A DNA stretch of 24,211 nt, taken from Lachnospiraceae bacterium UBA3850 (GTDB lineage: Bacteria > Bacillota > Clostridia > Lachnospirales > Lachnospiraceae). The notes beneath the pieces were generated by a model, which ran no database searches, had not been told where the DNA came from, and saw nothing but the letters and a program-made list of their open reading frames with translations. The DNA lies in NCBI GenBank assembly GCA_002392655.1, contig DGHK01000045.1, positions 26,636 to 50,846 on the forward strand, given 5' to 3'. Positions 16,460 to 24,060 of the stretch are shown here, one piece after another (the first letter of the stretch is position 1; every line of letters starts with the position of its first letter). Position numbers and translations under genes: made by a program.

Positions 16460-18547
16460 TTATTCCTGCTCAACATCCTTAAGTGACAGGCTGATCTTGC
16501 CCATCTCGATTCCAAGAACCTTGACCTTTACCTTATCTCCGATGTTTACAACATCCTCTACCTTCTCAACTCTTTCCTTAGCAAGCTTTGAGATATGAAT
16601 CATACCATCCTTTATAGGTGTTATCTGAACAAATGCACCAAATGGCATAATTCTTACAACCTCGCCCTCGTAAACCCTGCCAATTTCAATAGGCTCAACG
16701 ATAAGTTTGATCGTCTTAACTGCATTATCGATTCCTTCCTGGTTGATTCCGCATACAGAAACCATTCCTTCGTCATCGATATCTATCTTAACATCATTTT
16801 CCTCAATAATAGAGTTGATCATCTTACCCTTCTGTCCGATAACATCACCGATCTTCTCAGGATCTATCTGAAGAGATACAATCTTAGGTGCATAAGCATT
16901 TACTGTCTCACGAGGAGCAGGAATAGCTTTAAGCATACACTCATCAAGTATGAAGAAACGAGCTTCTCTTGTACGAGCAATTGCACCCTTAATGATCTCG
17001 TCTGTAAGACCATGAATCTTGATATCCATCTGAATAGCTGTGATACCTTTCTTTGTACCTGCTACCTTGAAGTCCATATCACCGAAGAAGTCCTCAAGTC
17101 CCTGAATATCAGTAAGAAGAACGAAATCATCATCTGTCTCACCTGTAACAAGACCACAGCTGATTCCGGCTACAGGAGCCTTAATAGGAACTCCGGCTGC
17201 CATAAGTGACATACATGAAGCACAGGTTGAACCCATTGATGTAGAACCATTTGATTCAAATGTCTCAGATACGGCACGGATTGCATAAGGGAACTCCTCC
17301 TTTGAAGGAAGAACAGGTGTAAGCGCTCTCTCAGCAAGTGCTCCGTGACCTATCTCACGACGTCCGGGACCACGTGATACCTTGGTCTCACCAACTGAAT
17401 ATGAAGGGAAATTGTAATGATGCATATATCTCTTCTCAGTGATGTAATCATCAAGGCCATCTATTTTCTGTGCCTCTGAAAGAGGTGCAAGTGTTACGAT
17501 ATCACAGATCTGTGTCTGTCCTCTTGTAAACATAGCTGAACCATGAACTCTAGGAATGAGATCAACCTCAGCAGCAAGCGGTCTGATCTGATCAAGTGCA
17601 CGACCATCAGGACGCTTATGATCCTTGAGGATCATCTTACGAACAGTCTTCTTCTGATACTGATAAAGTGCATCATCAAGGAAACCGAGCCACTCTTCAT
17701 TATCAGCATATCTTTCCTTTAACTGCTCCTTGAAAGCATCAATTGCCTTTTCTCTCTTTGATCTGTCATCTGTAAATACAGCCTCTTCCATTGTCTCAGG
17801 GCTGATAACAGTCTTAATATCCTCAAAGAGCTCCTCAGGAACAGCATAGCTCTTATATGTGAACTTTGGCTTTCCGCACTCTTCAACGATTTTCTCGATG
17901 AACTCGATAACCTTCTGATTAACCTTGTGAGCCTCGAAGATAGCCTCAAGCATCTTATCCTCAGGAACCTGATTAGCACCTGCTTCGATCATGATTACTT
18001 TATACTTGGTTGATGCAACAGTAAGGTTAAGGTCTGATACTGAGAGCTGTGCAGCACTTGGGTTAAAGATAAGGTGATCATTTATAAGACCAACCTGTGT
18101 TGTTGCACAAGGACCATCAAATGGGATATCTGAGATAGATGTTGCTATAGCAGAACCAAGCATAGCTGTGAGCTCAGGTCTGCATTCAGGATCAACTGAA
18201 AGAACAAGACTTTCAAGTGTAACATCATTTCTGAAATCCTTTGGAAAAAGAGGTCTCATAGGACGGTCGATAACACGACATGTGAGAACGGCATTCTCAG
18301 AAGCCTTTCCTTCACGCTTATTAAATCCTCCGGGGATTTTACCTACAGCATACATCTTCTCGTTGTACTCAACTGAAAGAGGGAAGAAATCGATTCCGTC
18401 TCTTGGCTCCTTTGAAGCTGTTGCTGTTGACAGTACTACTGTATCACCATAGTGAATAAGTACTGCACCGTTTGCCTGCTTACCTACTCTGTCAACGTCT
18501 ACGCGTAGAGTCTTTCCGGCAAGCTCCATTTCGTACTTTTTGAACAT
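16460..18547 (-). CDS. pnp: Polyribonucleotide nucleotidyltransferase (PNPase)
   Basis: With the start chosen here the protein has 695 residues, normal for PNPase, which degrades RNA 3' to 5' with phosphate. The order is RNase PH domain 1, a helical linker, RNase PH domain 2 (RPDGRALDQIRPL; SNGSTSMGSTCAS), a KH domain with IGQKGKMI and a C-terminal S1 domain (GRVYEGEVVRIMPFGAFVQI). An in-frame ATG lies 22 codons upstream, but the ATG at 18547 (MFKKYEMELAG) has the strong AAGGAG site 7 bases before it and matches where PNPase normally begins. A promoter at 18712-18740 and a long structured leader precede it, recalling the autoregulated leaders known for pnp in other bacteria. Confidence 0.97.
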   Translation of the reverse strand: MFKKYEMELAGKTLRVDVDRVGKQANGAVLIHYGDTVVLSTATASKEPRDGIDFFPLSVEYNEKMYAVGKIPGGFNKREGKASENAVLTCRVIDRPMRPLFPKDFRNDVTLESLVLSVDPECRPELTAMLGSAIATSISDIPFDGPCATTQVGLINDHLIFNPSAAQLSVSDLNLTVASTKYKVIMIEAGANQVPEDKMLEAIFEAHKVNQKVIEFIEKIVEECGKPKFTYKSYAVPEELFEDIKTVISPETMEEAVFTDDRSKREKAIDAFKEQLKERYADNEEWLGFLDDALYQYQKKTVRKMILKDHKRPDGRALDQIRPLAAEVDLIPRVHGSAMFTRGQTQICDIVTLAPLSEAQKIDGLDDYITEKRYMHHYNFPSYSVGETKVSRGPGRREIGHGALAERALTPVLPSKEEFPYAIRAVSETFESNGSTSMGSTCASCMSLMAAGVPIKAPVAGISCGLVTGETDDDFVLLTDIQGLEDFFGDMDFKVAGTKKGITAIQMDIKIHGLTDEIIKGAIARTREARFFILDECMLKAIPAPRETVNAYAPKIVSLQIDPEKIGDVIGQKGKMINSIIEENDVKIDIDDEGMVSVCGINQEGIDNAVKTIKLIVEPIEIGRVYEGEVVRIMPFGAFVQITPIKDGMIHISKLAKERVEKVEDVVNIGDKVKVKVLGIEMGKISLSLKDVEQE

Positions 18548-18620
18548 TTTGTTTCTCCTTCGTATATTTTTTATAGAGATTATACGAGGGGTCCGAAACA
18601 ACTGAAAAAACATGAAAAAA

Positions 18621-18730
18621 CCTTTTGTCAGGTAAGCTTATTCATGGCTTTTCAGCAGTCTCGGTAAGGAAAAAATAACAGCGTTTCCTTCTACCTCGCA
18701 TAATCCATACAAGTTTACCATAACAAAAGG
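18621..18730. repeat. Long inverted repeat in the pnp leader region
   Basis: CCTTTTGTCAGGTAAGCTT (18621-18639) is the imperfect inverse of 18711-18730 (AAGTTTACCATAACAAAAGG). Between them a second stem pairs GGTAAGGAAA (18663-18672) with TTTCCTTCTACC (18684-18695). The outer right arm overlaps the predicted -10 region, so the RNA made from that promoter would lack part of the outer stem. No coding potential is seen in the 247 bp between aroEK and pnp. Confidence 0.55.
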
Positions 18731-18740
18731 TGCTATTCAA
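18712..18740 (-). promoter_or_regulatory. Probable promoter of pnp
   Basis: On the minus strand, -35 TTGAAT (18735-18740) and -10 TAAACT (18712-18717) are 17 bases apart. The start would be near 18705, leaving a leader of about 158 bases before the pnp ATG, long enough for the internal hairpin at 18663-18695. Confidence 0.55.
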
Positions 18741-18794
18741 CTAGATTTATTATATTTTTCTTATGTTTTTCACTTAAAACTTAATCTTACCAGA

Positions 18795-20138
18795 TCAGAC
18801 TTCTATGATTTCTGCTATTTCAAACGGTGATAATCTGTCAGTGTAAACAACCTGATCCGCAAATATCTCATAATAAGGATTTCTGCTTTCAAGCATAGAT
18901 GCTATACGCTTTCTCAGCTCCGCTTCTGATTCTGCCTGAAGCAGCGGTCTGGATTCATCACCCTTTAAACGATCAACCAGTGTATCCACATCAGCCTTCA
19001 GATAGACTATTTCTCCAAGTTTTCTCAGATTATCTCTGTTTTCTTTTCTGAGAACAGAGCCACCTCCTGTTGAGATAACTGTGTTTGAAAGTTTAAACAA
19101 ACTCTTTATCGTTCTAGTCTCAAGGTTTCTGAAGTACTCTTCACTCTCAAACTCAAATATCTCTCTTATGCTCCTGCCTTCCTTTTTCTCGATGTATTCA
19201 TCAAGATCAATGAAGTCCATCCCTCTCATCTTGGCAATTTCCTTACCAACGCTTGTTTTGCCGGAACCCATATAACCTACCAGGACAACGTTATTGCCAT
19301 AAAGCCTCTTGCAGAGTTCTGCGTATACAGCATCCGAGATATTTCTGGAGATTTTAACTCCGAACCACATCTCAAAAGCTATTACTCCCTGATAAAGAAG
19401 CATAGTAAGTCCATTATCATTTCTGATACCTAGTTCACTCAGTTTCTTATTGAATGGAGTAACAGCAGGATTATAGATAAGATCATATCCATATTCAGCC
19501 ATTATATAAAATGTATCGTCGTCGATAACGAGTCCGTCCGCCGGCTCAAGTCCCACAGATGTACACTGGAACATCAGATACTTATCTCCTGGGATTTTCT
19601 TGTAGTCAGAAATGGAAAGAGCCTTTACGATAGGCACATCCTTAGCTATATCCTCAGCCTTCTCAACACTTCTGTTAAGAAGATATATATCAGTGACACC
19701 ACCGTGCATAAGAGCAAAGCAGACAGCTCTGGCCGCACCACCGGCGCCTATAACTATGGCTTTTTTACCAGAAAGCTCAACCTTCTTTGCCTCCAATGCT
19801 CTGAGAAGTCCCTGCATATCAGTATTGTAGCCCTTATATCCTCCATTAGAGCGTACAAGGGTATTTACTGCACCTATCTCAGCCGCCTCTTCATCTACAC
19901 TGCTAAGAGCCTTCATTACATCTCTCTTAAAAGGAACAGTCACGTTAAGTCCATATACACCGGACTCTGAGAGTCCCTTCACTGCACTTTCTATATCACT
20001 TTCAACCTTGAGCGGAACATAAACCGCATCAATTCCCATAAGTGAGCAAAGTGTATTATGTATAACAGGTGACAGAGTATGCTCTATCGGATTTCCAATC
20101 ACACCAATTACATTTGTCTTTCCGCTTATTTCTTTCAT
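18795..20138 (-). CDS. Fused shikimate dehydrogenase - shikimate kinase
   Basis: One 447-residue protein joins two consecutive steps of aromatic amino-acid synthesis. Residues 1-270 are AroE: HTLSPVIHN binds shikimate, NVTVPFK holds the catalytic Lys, and GAGGAARAV binds NADP(H). Residues 282-447 are AroK: Walker A GYMGSGKTS, FIDLDEYIE, STGGGSVL and a lid-type Arg in SRPLL. The joint (LCKRLYGNNVVLVGYMG) is seamless with no stop, so this is a true fusion. An in-frame ATG lies 16 codons upstream; I chose 20138 because AAGGGGTTAAAT precedes it and the protein then starts like other AroE proteins. It sits between rpsO and pnp, which are often adjacent elsewhere. aroC is nearby but separated by two genes. 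Confidence 0.95.
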   Translation of the reverse strand: MKEISGKTNVIGVIGNPIEHTLSPVIHNTLCSLMGIDAVYVPLKVESDIESAVKGLSESGVYGLNVTVPFKRDVMKALSSVDEEAAEIGAVNTLVRSNGGYKGYNTDMQGLLRALEAKKVELSGKKAIVIGAGGAARAVCFALMHGGVTDIYLLNRSVEKAEDIAKDVPIVKALSISDYKKIPGDKYLMFQCTSVGLEPADGLVIDDDTFYIMAEYGYDLIYNPAVTPFNKKLSELGIRNDNGLTMLLYQGVIAFEMWFGVKISRNISDAVYAELCKRLYGNNVVLVGYMGSGKTSVGKEIAKMRGMDFIDLDEYIEKKEGRSIREIFEFESEEYFRNLETRTIKSLFKLSNTVISTGGGSVLRKENRDNLRKLGEIVYLKADVDTLVDRLKGDESRPLLQAESEAELRKRIASMLESRNPYYEIFADQVVYTDRLSPFEIAEIIEV

Positions 20139-20192
20139 ATTTAACCCCTTATATCTATCGGTATAAATTCTGATACATCGCTTCACATTTCT

Positions 20193-20224
20193 TAAAAAAT
20201 AAGCACATGGTTATCCCATGTGCT
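20193..20224 (-). terminator. Rho-independent terminator of rpsO
   Basis: On the minus strand, AGCACATGG-GATAA-CCATGTGCT is a 9-bp perfect stem followed by TATTTTTTAAG. It starts 12 bp after the rpsO stop codon. This classic terminator separates rpsO from aroEK. Confidence 0.92.
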
Positions 20225-20236
20225 CGATTTTCATGA

Positions 20237-20503
20237 TTATTTTCTAAGTCCGAGCTTCTGAACAATAGCTCTGTATCTCTCTATATCCTTGCTCTTAAGG
20301 TATGCAAGCATATTTCTTCTCTGACCAACCATCTTCAGAAGTCCTCTTCTTGAATGATAGTCATTTGGATGAGCCTTAAAATGCTCATTGAGATCATTGA
20401 TTCTTGCTGTAAGGATAGCGATCTGTACCTCTGGTGAACCTGTGTCGCCTTCCTTAATTCCATACTTTGCAGATATTTCTGCCTTCTGCTCTTTAGTAAT
20501 CAT
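20237..20503 (-). CDS. rpsO: 30S ribosomal protein S15
   Basis: This 88-residue protein has the standard S15 pattern: [42 protein letters not shown] and the C-terminal LRK. It binds the central domain of 16S rRNA early in 30S assembly. The ATG at 20503 follows TAGGAGGTAGTA. It has its own strong promoter at 20593-20621, a structured leader and a strong terminator, so it is a single-gene unit here. Confidence 0.98.
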   Translation of the reverse strand: MITKEQKAEISAKYGIKEGDTGSPEVQIAILTARINDLNEHFKAHPNDYHSRRGLLKMVGQRRNMLAYLKSKDIERYRAIVQKLGLRK

Positions 20504-20531
20504 AGTTACTACCTCCTAAATATTATATATG

Positions 20532-20577
20532 CCTCACACCGAGTTCCGGTCGGAGATACTCCGTAAACACAGTGCGG
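20532..20577 (-). promoter_or_regulatory. Structured rpsO leader, probable S15 autoregulatory site
   Basis: A three-way junction can be drawn. The closing stem pairs 20532-20537 with 20572-20577 (one mismatch), and two hairpins lie inside: ACCG-AGTTC-CGGT (20538-20550) and CGGAG-ATA-CTCCG (20551-20563). S15 of several bacteria is known to repress its own mRNA by binding leader junctions that mimic its 16S rRNA site. The position between the promoter and the ribosome binding site fits that role; the match is inferred from folding by eye. Confidence 0.5.
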
Positions 20578-20592
20578 GTTAAAAACATATGT

Positions 20593-20621
20593 ATTCTATA
20601 TGATTGAATACTTTATGTCAA
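20593..20621 (-). promoter_or_regulatory. Sigma-70-type promoter of rpsO
   Basis: On the minus strand, a perfect -35 TTGACA (20616-20621) and -10 TAGAAT (20593-20598) are 17 bases apart. Transcription should start near 20586, giving a leader of about 83 bases. Confidence 0.92.
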
Positions 20622-20648
20622 GTTGATTTTAAAGTAAATATCCCTCGT

Positions 20649-21036
20649 CTATAACAGATAACCTTTGCTATCAAACAGATACTTTACGCCATCTATCCAG
20701 AGTTCTCTGTTATCAGGATACCAGCCTGTTACATCCTCGTACCACCAGCCCTTGGAATTTTTCATCCAATTTCTGCATCTGGCAGAATGATCAGGACTGC
20801 CATTCATATGGTACCAATTCCCCTAGAGGCTCAGCACCGATTATGCCATTTTCAGAACTATTCTCTACATCTGTTGCAGATGCTACTTCAGATGTTTTTT
20901 CAGATGCAACTTCTGTTGCAGATGCTACACCGGCGGCATTATCACCTTCATCCTTTGCCGCAAATACATTTCCTGTACACAATACGAAAAACAAGCAGGA
21001 AAGCGCCACAGTAAGTATTATTTGCTTCTTTTTCAT
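20649..21036 (-). pseudogene. Small secreted wall-binding protein, frameshifted
   Basis: The first frame (21036-20791) encodes 81 residues: a signal peptide (MKKKQIILTVALSCLFFVLC ... FAA) and a Ser/Ala/Glu-rich stretch with repeated ASATEVASE-like units, ending at TGA. The next frame, open from about 20822 to a TAG at 20649, encodes a wall-binding repeat (NSKGWWYEDVTGWYP, LWIDGVKYLFDSKGY) almost identical in plan to the C-terminus of the protein at 4874-6559. Removing one G from the GGGG run at 20820-20823 joins the two frames into one protein of about 129 residues. So this is a recent frameshift, a slippage switch or a sequencing error. TGGAGGAAACAT precedes ATG 21036, and the gene begins 20 bp after aroC. 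Confidence 0.8.
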
Positions 21037-21056
21037 ATGTTTCCTCCACTTAATGT

Positions 21057-22157
21057 CTAATTTAGGAATTTTTTGAAAAATCCGCTTATTGTACTACAAT
21101 TATCAGATAACATCAAGTCAAGAATAGTTATTGCCACCATAGCTTCAACTACTACAACAGCTCGAGGAGCAATTATAGGGTCATGTCTGCCCTTTATTTC
21201 TATTTCAGTTTCATTCAGGTTTTTATCTATTGTCTGCTGTTTTTGATATATAGACGGTGTTGGTTTAAATGCTATCCGCAAGTTTATATCCGAGCCATCT
21301 GAAATACCGCCCAGTATTCCGCCACTATGATTGGTAGCCTTTGTAACCTTACCATCACTCACTCGAAAGCTGTCATTGTTATAAGACCCCCTTGCTTTAA
21401 CTACATCAAAGCCATCACCTATCTCAATTCCCTTTACAGCACCAATAGACATGATTGCATAAGAAAGTCTGGCGTCAAGCTTATCGAATACCGGATCTCC
21501 GATACCGGCAGGTACACCCGACACATTACACTCTACCAAAGCACCGGTTGAGTCCTTTTCCTCCATAAGCCTTTCTATATAATGAGCAGCCTTTTCAGCA
21601 GCATCCTTATCCGGCATGCATAGACTGTTATTCGATATCTCATCATAAGAAAAATTATCACGATTTATCTCAATATCACCTATCTGACTAACATATGCAC
21701 ATATATCAATCCCCATAGCTTTAAGGATTTTTATAGCTATTGCACCTGCAGCTACTCTCGCAGCAGTTTCACGTCCGGAAGATCTTCCGCCTCCTCTGTA
21801 ATCCCTGAAGCCATACTTCACATCAAAGCCATAGTCAGCGTGCCCCGGTCTGTATTTATCAGCTATATCACTATAATCCTTAGATATCTGGGAAGTGTTC
21901 TCTATCATAAGTGATATAGGAGTTCCTGTAGTTCTGCCTTCAAATACACCGGACAATATCTTTACCTTATCGGCCTCTTTTCTGGGTGTAGCAAACTTTG
22001 ACTTACCCGGCTTCCTTCTATCCAGGAAAGACTGTATATAGTCCTCATCTATTTCCAACCCTGCAGGGCATCCATCAACAACAGCCCCCAGCGCTTTACC
22101 ATGAGATTCACCCCATGTAGTTACACAAAACATTTTTCCAAAAGTTGAACCAGCCAT
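21057..22157 (-). CDS. aroC: Chorismate synthase
   Basis: This 366-residue enzyme makes chorismate from EPSP using reduced FMN, the last shared step to aromatic amino acids. Signatures are [12 protein letters not shown] near the N-terminus, [13 protein letters not shown] [36 protein letters not shown] and SHNSGGILGG-like [12 protein letters not shown]. Length is normal. ATG 22157 follows GAAAGGATTAAATT. A terminator just upstream ends the xerD transcript. I found no clear promoter in the short gap, so aroC may depend on read-through or on a promoter I cannot see. Confidence 0.97.
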   Translation of the reverse strand: MAGSTFGKMFCVTTWGESHGKALGAVVDGCPAGLEIDEDYIQSFLDRRKPGKSKFATPRKEADKVKILSGVFEGRTTGTPISLMIENTSQISKDYSDIADKYRPGHADYGFDVKYGFRDYRGGGRSSGRETAARVAAGAIAIKILKAMGIDICAYVSQIGDIEINRDNFSYDEISNNSLCMPDKDAAEKAAHYIERLMEEKDSTGALVECNVSGVPAGIGDPVFDKLDARLSYAIMSIGAVKGIEIGDGFDVVKARGSYNNDSFRVSDGKVTKATNHSGGILGGISDGSDINLRIAFKPTPSIYQKQQTIDKNLNETEIEIKGRHDPIIAPRAVVVVEAMVAITILDLMLSDNCSTISGFFKKFLN

Positions 22158-22173
22158 AATTTAATCCTTTCAA

Positions 22174-22212
22174 TAAAAAGGAGCCAATTGAATAACCCCC
22201 ATTGACTCCTTT
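22174..22212 (-). terminator. Rho-independent terminator of xerD
   Basis: On the minus strand, AAAGGAGTCAAT pairs with ATTGGCTCCTTT (one mismatch), followed by a T-rich run (TTTTTATT). It starts 17 bp after the xerD stop codon and ends just before the aroC ribosome binding site. Confidence 0.85.
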
Positions 22213-22229
22213 CCCCACATTATACGATA

Positions 22230-23108
22230 TTAAGCTCTTGGATGAGCCTTGTCATATACTTCCTTAAGTTTGTTTGACTTACTCTTCAGATATATCTGAG
22301 TAGTAGAAATATCAGAATGTCCAAGCATTTCCTGAAGACTGGCCAGATCAGCTCCATTGTTTACCATATGAGTTGCAAACGAATGCCTGATCATATGAGG
22401 TGTTATGTCCTTATTGATTCCTGCTTTCTTAGCATAAGCCTTAAGCAGCTTCCAGAATCCCTGTCTGGACATCTCCTCTCCCTTTACATTTGTAAAGAGA
22501 TATTCACTTTCACCACACATCGCAGGTCTTACTTCAGTCAGATATCTGTTAAGAGCAGCTTTTGCCGCATTCTCTATAGGAATTATCCTGCTGCCGTTTC
22601 TATCATTACACTCGATATAACCAAGTGACAGATTCAGATCAGAAAGCTTAAGTGATATAAGCTCTGTAACTCTGAGTCCCGTCGCATACAGAAGTTCAAG
22701 CATAGCCTTATCTCTGATTTCCTTCGGACTGTCACCAGAAGGCTGTTCCAGAAGAAGATTAACTTCCTCAATAGTAAGTGTCTCAGGAACTTTTTTCTCT
22801 ACCTTCGGAGGCTTTATTCCCTCAGTCGGATTACCTACTATCCTGCCTCTTTCCAGAAGATAAATAAAAAACGACCTGATACTTGCAATACTTCTTGACA
22901 CAGTGGCTGAACTCATCTTCTCATTTTCCATATAAAGAACATATGAGCGGATAAGTGTAGAATTCACCTCACTTACTCCCGTCACACCACTGTCTTCTAA
23001 GAATTTCTGCATCTTTACAAGATCACGTCTATACGATTGAATAGTATTAAGACTGCTTTTCTTTACATCAGTCAAATACTGGATATAATTTTCAATCTCT
23101 TGTCCCAC
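22230..23108 (-). CDS. xerD: Tyrosine recombinase, XerD type
   Basis: This 292-residue protein has an N-terminal SAM-like DNA-binding domain (about 1-85) and a C-terminal catalytic domain. Catalytic residues seen are Arg in ATGLRVTEL, His-x-x-Arg in HMIRHSFATHM, His in LGHSDIST and Tyr in TTQIYLK. The C-terminus VYDKAHPRA is typical of XerD. XerC/XerD resolve chromosome dimers at dif. The beta-hairpin that carries the catalytic Lys in E. coli XerD (GKGNKER) reads NDRNGSR here and has no Lys. I chose GTG at 23108 (VGQEIENYIQYL), preceded by GGTGGGGACGTATA; an ATG 36 codons upstream would place the start ahead of the probable transcription start and gives a non-homologous N-terminus. Confidence 0.9.
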   Translation of the reverse strand: MGQEIENYIQYLTDVKKSSLNTIQSYRRDLVKMQKFLEDSGVTGVSEVNSTLIRSYVLYMENEKMSSATVSRSIASIRSFFIYLLERGRIVGNPTEGIKPPKVEKKVPETLTIEEVNLLLEQPSGDSPKEIRDKAMLELLYATGLRVTELISLKLSDLNLSLGYIECNDRNGSRIIPIENAAKAALNRYLTEVRPAMCGESEYLFTNVKGEEMSRQGFWKLLKAYAKKAGINKDITPHMIRHSFATHMVNNGADLASLQEMLGHSDISTTQIYLKSKSNKLKEVYDKAHPRA

Positions 23109-23163
23109 TATACGTCCCCACCAAAATAATGAAATGTCGTTTGTAGTAAAAGTTACATAAATA

Positions 23164-23192
23164 TTACAAAACGATAGTGATATAAGTATAGT
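23164..23192 (+). promoter_or_regulatory. Possible plus-strand promoter
   Basis: TTACAA (23164-23169) and TATAGT (23187-23192) are 17 bases apart on the plus strand. They point toward a plus-strand terminator hairpin at 23235-23264. The region is AT-rich, so chance matches are likely. Confidence 0.3.
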
Positions 23193-23213
23193 GATAAATT
23201 TACATAAAATCAA
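23185..23213 (-). promoter_or_regulatory. Probable promoter of xerD
   Basis: On the minus strand, TTGATT (23208-23213) and TATACT (23185-23190) have a 17-base spacer. The start would be about 70 bases before the chosen GTG. The rest of the 288-bp gap between the Nudix gene and xerD is AT-rich with long A/T tracts (23318-23334) and no open frame. Confidence 0.6.
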
Positions 23214-23234
23214 CAATAATTTTTTTAAGTAAAC

Positions 23235-23264
23235 CGCCGAAAACCCACTGTTTTAGGCGTTTTT
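23235..23264 (+). terminator. Plus-strand rho-independent terminator
   Basis: CGCCGAAAAC-CCACT-GTTTTAGGCG forms a 10-pair stem with one G-A mismatch, followed by TTTTT on the plus strand. Read on the minus strand it lacks a U-run. No plus-strand gene precedes it. Confidence 0.55.
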
Positions 23265-23396
23265 CGCAACATCGTGTGTTAAACGCAGTAAAAAAGTCCT
23301 AAATATTGTGGAAAAATTTTTTTTAATTTTTTTACGTTTTCAGTTTACGGTTTTAACATAATGTCAACAAAATCGCTTATAATGATTGTTACAATT

Positions 23397-24017
23397 TTAT
23401 TTTTCCAAAAGCATAGACTCATAAGCAAGGATGGAAATAATAGTTTTACTGTCAATTATCCTTCCGTCATTTATATACATTTTAGCCTCATCTAAGGTAA
23501 GTCTTACTATATCTATATACTCATCAGAATCCCTATGAATTGTTCCTTTCACTGTATCAGTTCCGATATATATAGCAGTTCTCTCACTGAATAATCCGAC
23601 TGCCGCAATAATAAAGCTTACAAAGCAGAGCTTTCTCGGAATTAGTCCCGTTTCCTCTTCTGCCTCTCGAACAGCACACTGATAAAAAGGATTATCCTCT
23701 TTCAAAAACAAATCCCTGTCATAATCCTCATCTGATCTGGTCAGTATATCGCTAGTCGATTTTTCGATTGAAATGTCCTTAAGCTCTGCACATCCGGCAG
23801 GTATCTCAATATCAAAACCATTAAGTGCATTCCTGAATTGTTTTACAAAAACAAGCTTTCCGTCTTCATCTATAAGTAGTACGCCTGACCCGTTTCTGTT
23901 TTCTACAAAATCATAATAAAGCATCTCACCTTCAGGTCCTTTTATAACATCCTCAAAAACCTTAACACGATGCCCTTTATACTTCAGATTTCTTTCCTTT
24001 AATTCCATTCTACACAT
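23397..24017 (-). CDS. Nudix hydrolase with a split Nudix box
   Basis: This 206-residue protein resembles ADP-ribose pyrophosphatase-type Nudix enzymes, which cleave nucleoside diphosphates linked to another group. VLLIDEDGKLVFVKQFRNAL and FDIEIPAG precede the Nudix box, and the second half REAEEETGL has all metal-binding Glu positions. The first half is unusual: between Gly of EIPAG and REAEEETGL there are 41 residues instead of 13, an acidic insertion of about 28. In related proteins the Nudix helix follows the loop directly. ATG 24017 follows AGAGGATTGTAGT. Its upstream region is a group II intron ending 44 bp before the start codon, so its promoter must lie in the intron or beyond the window. 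Confidence 0.85.
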   Translation of the reverse strand: MCRMELKERNLKYKGHRVKVFEDVIKGPEGEMLYYDFVENRNGSGVLLIDEDGKLVFVKQFRNALNGFDIEIPAGCAELKDISIEKSTSDILTRSDEDYDRDLFLKEDNPFYQCAVREAEEETGLIPRKLCFVSFIIAAVGLFSERTAIYIGTDTVKGTIHRDSDEYIDIVRLTLDEAKMYINDGRIIDSKTIISILAYESMLLEK

Positions 24018-24060
24018 ACTACAATCCTCTTTTTTTATTTACCAGGCGATATTCATATAA

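Noticed and set aside
18548..18613. Longer pnp start at an upstream ATG
   Set aside because: The extra residues do not match PNPase, and AAGGAG sits correctly before ATG 18547.
23109..23216. Longer xerD start at an upstream ATG
   Set aside because: The extra 36 residues are hydrophobic and unlike the family, span the probable promoter, and a well-placed ribosome binding site precedes GTG 23108.
23120..23370. dif-like half sites (TTTATGTAA and TTATGTTAAA) near xerD
   Set aside because: Only single XerD-type half sites are seen, with no partner half at the 6-8 base spacing a dif site needs; AT-rich DNA gives such matches by chance.
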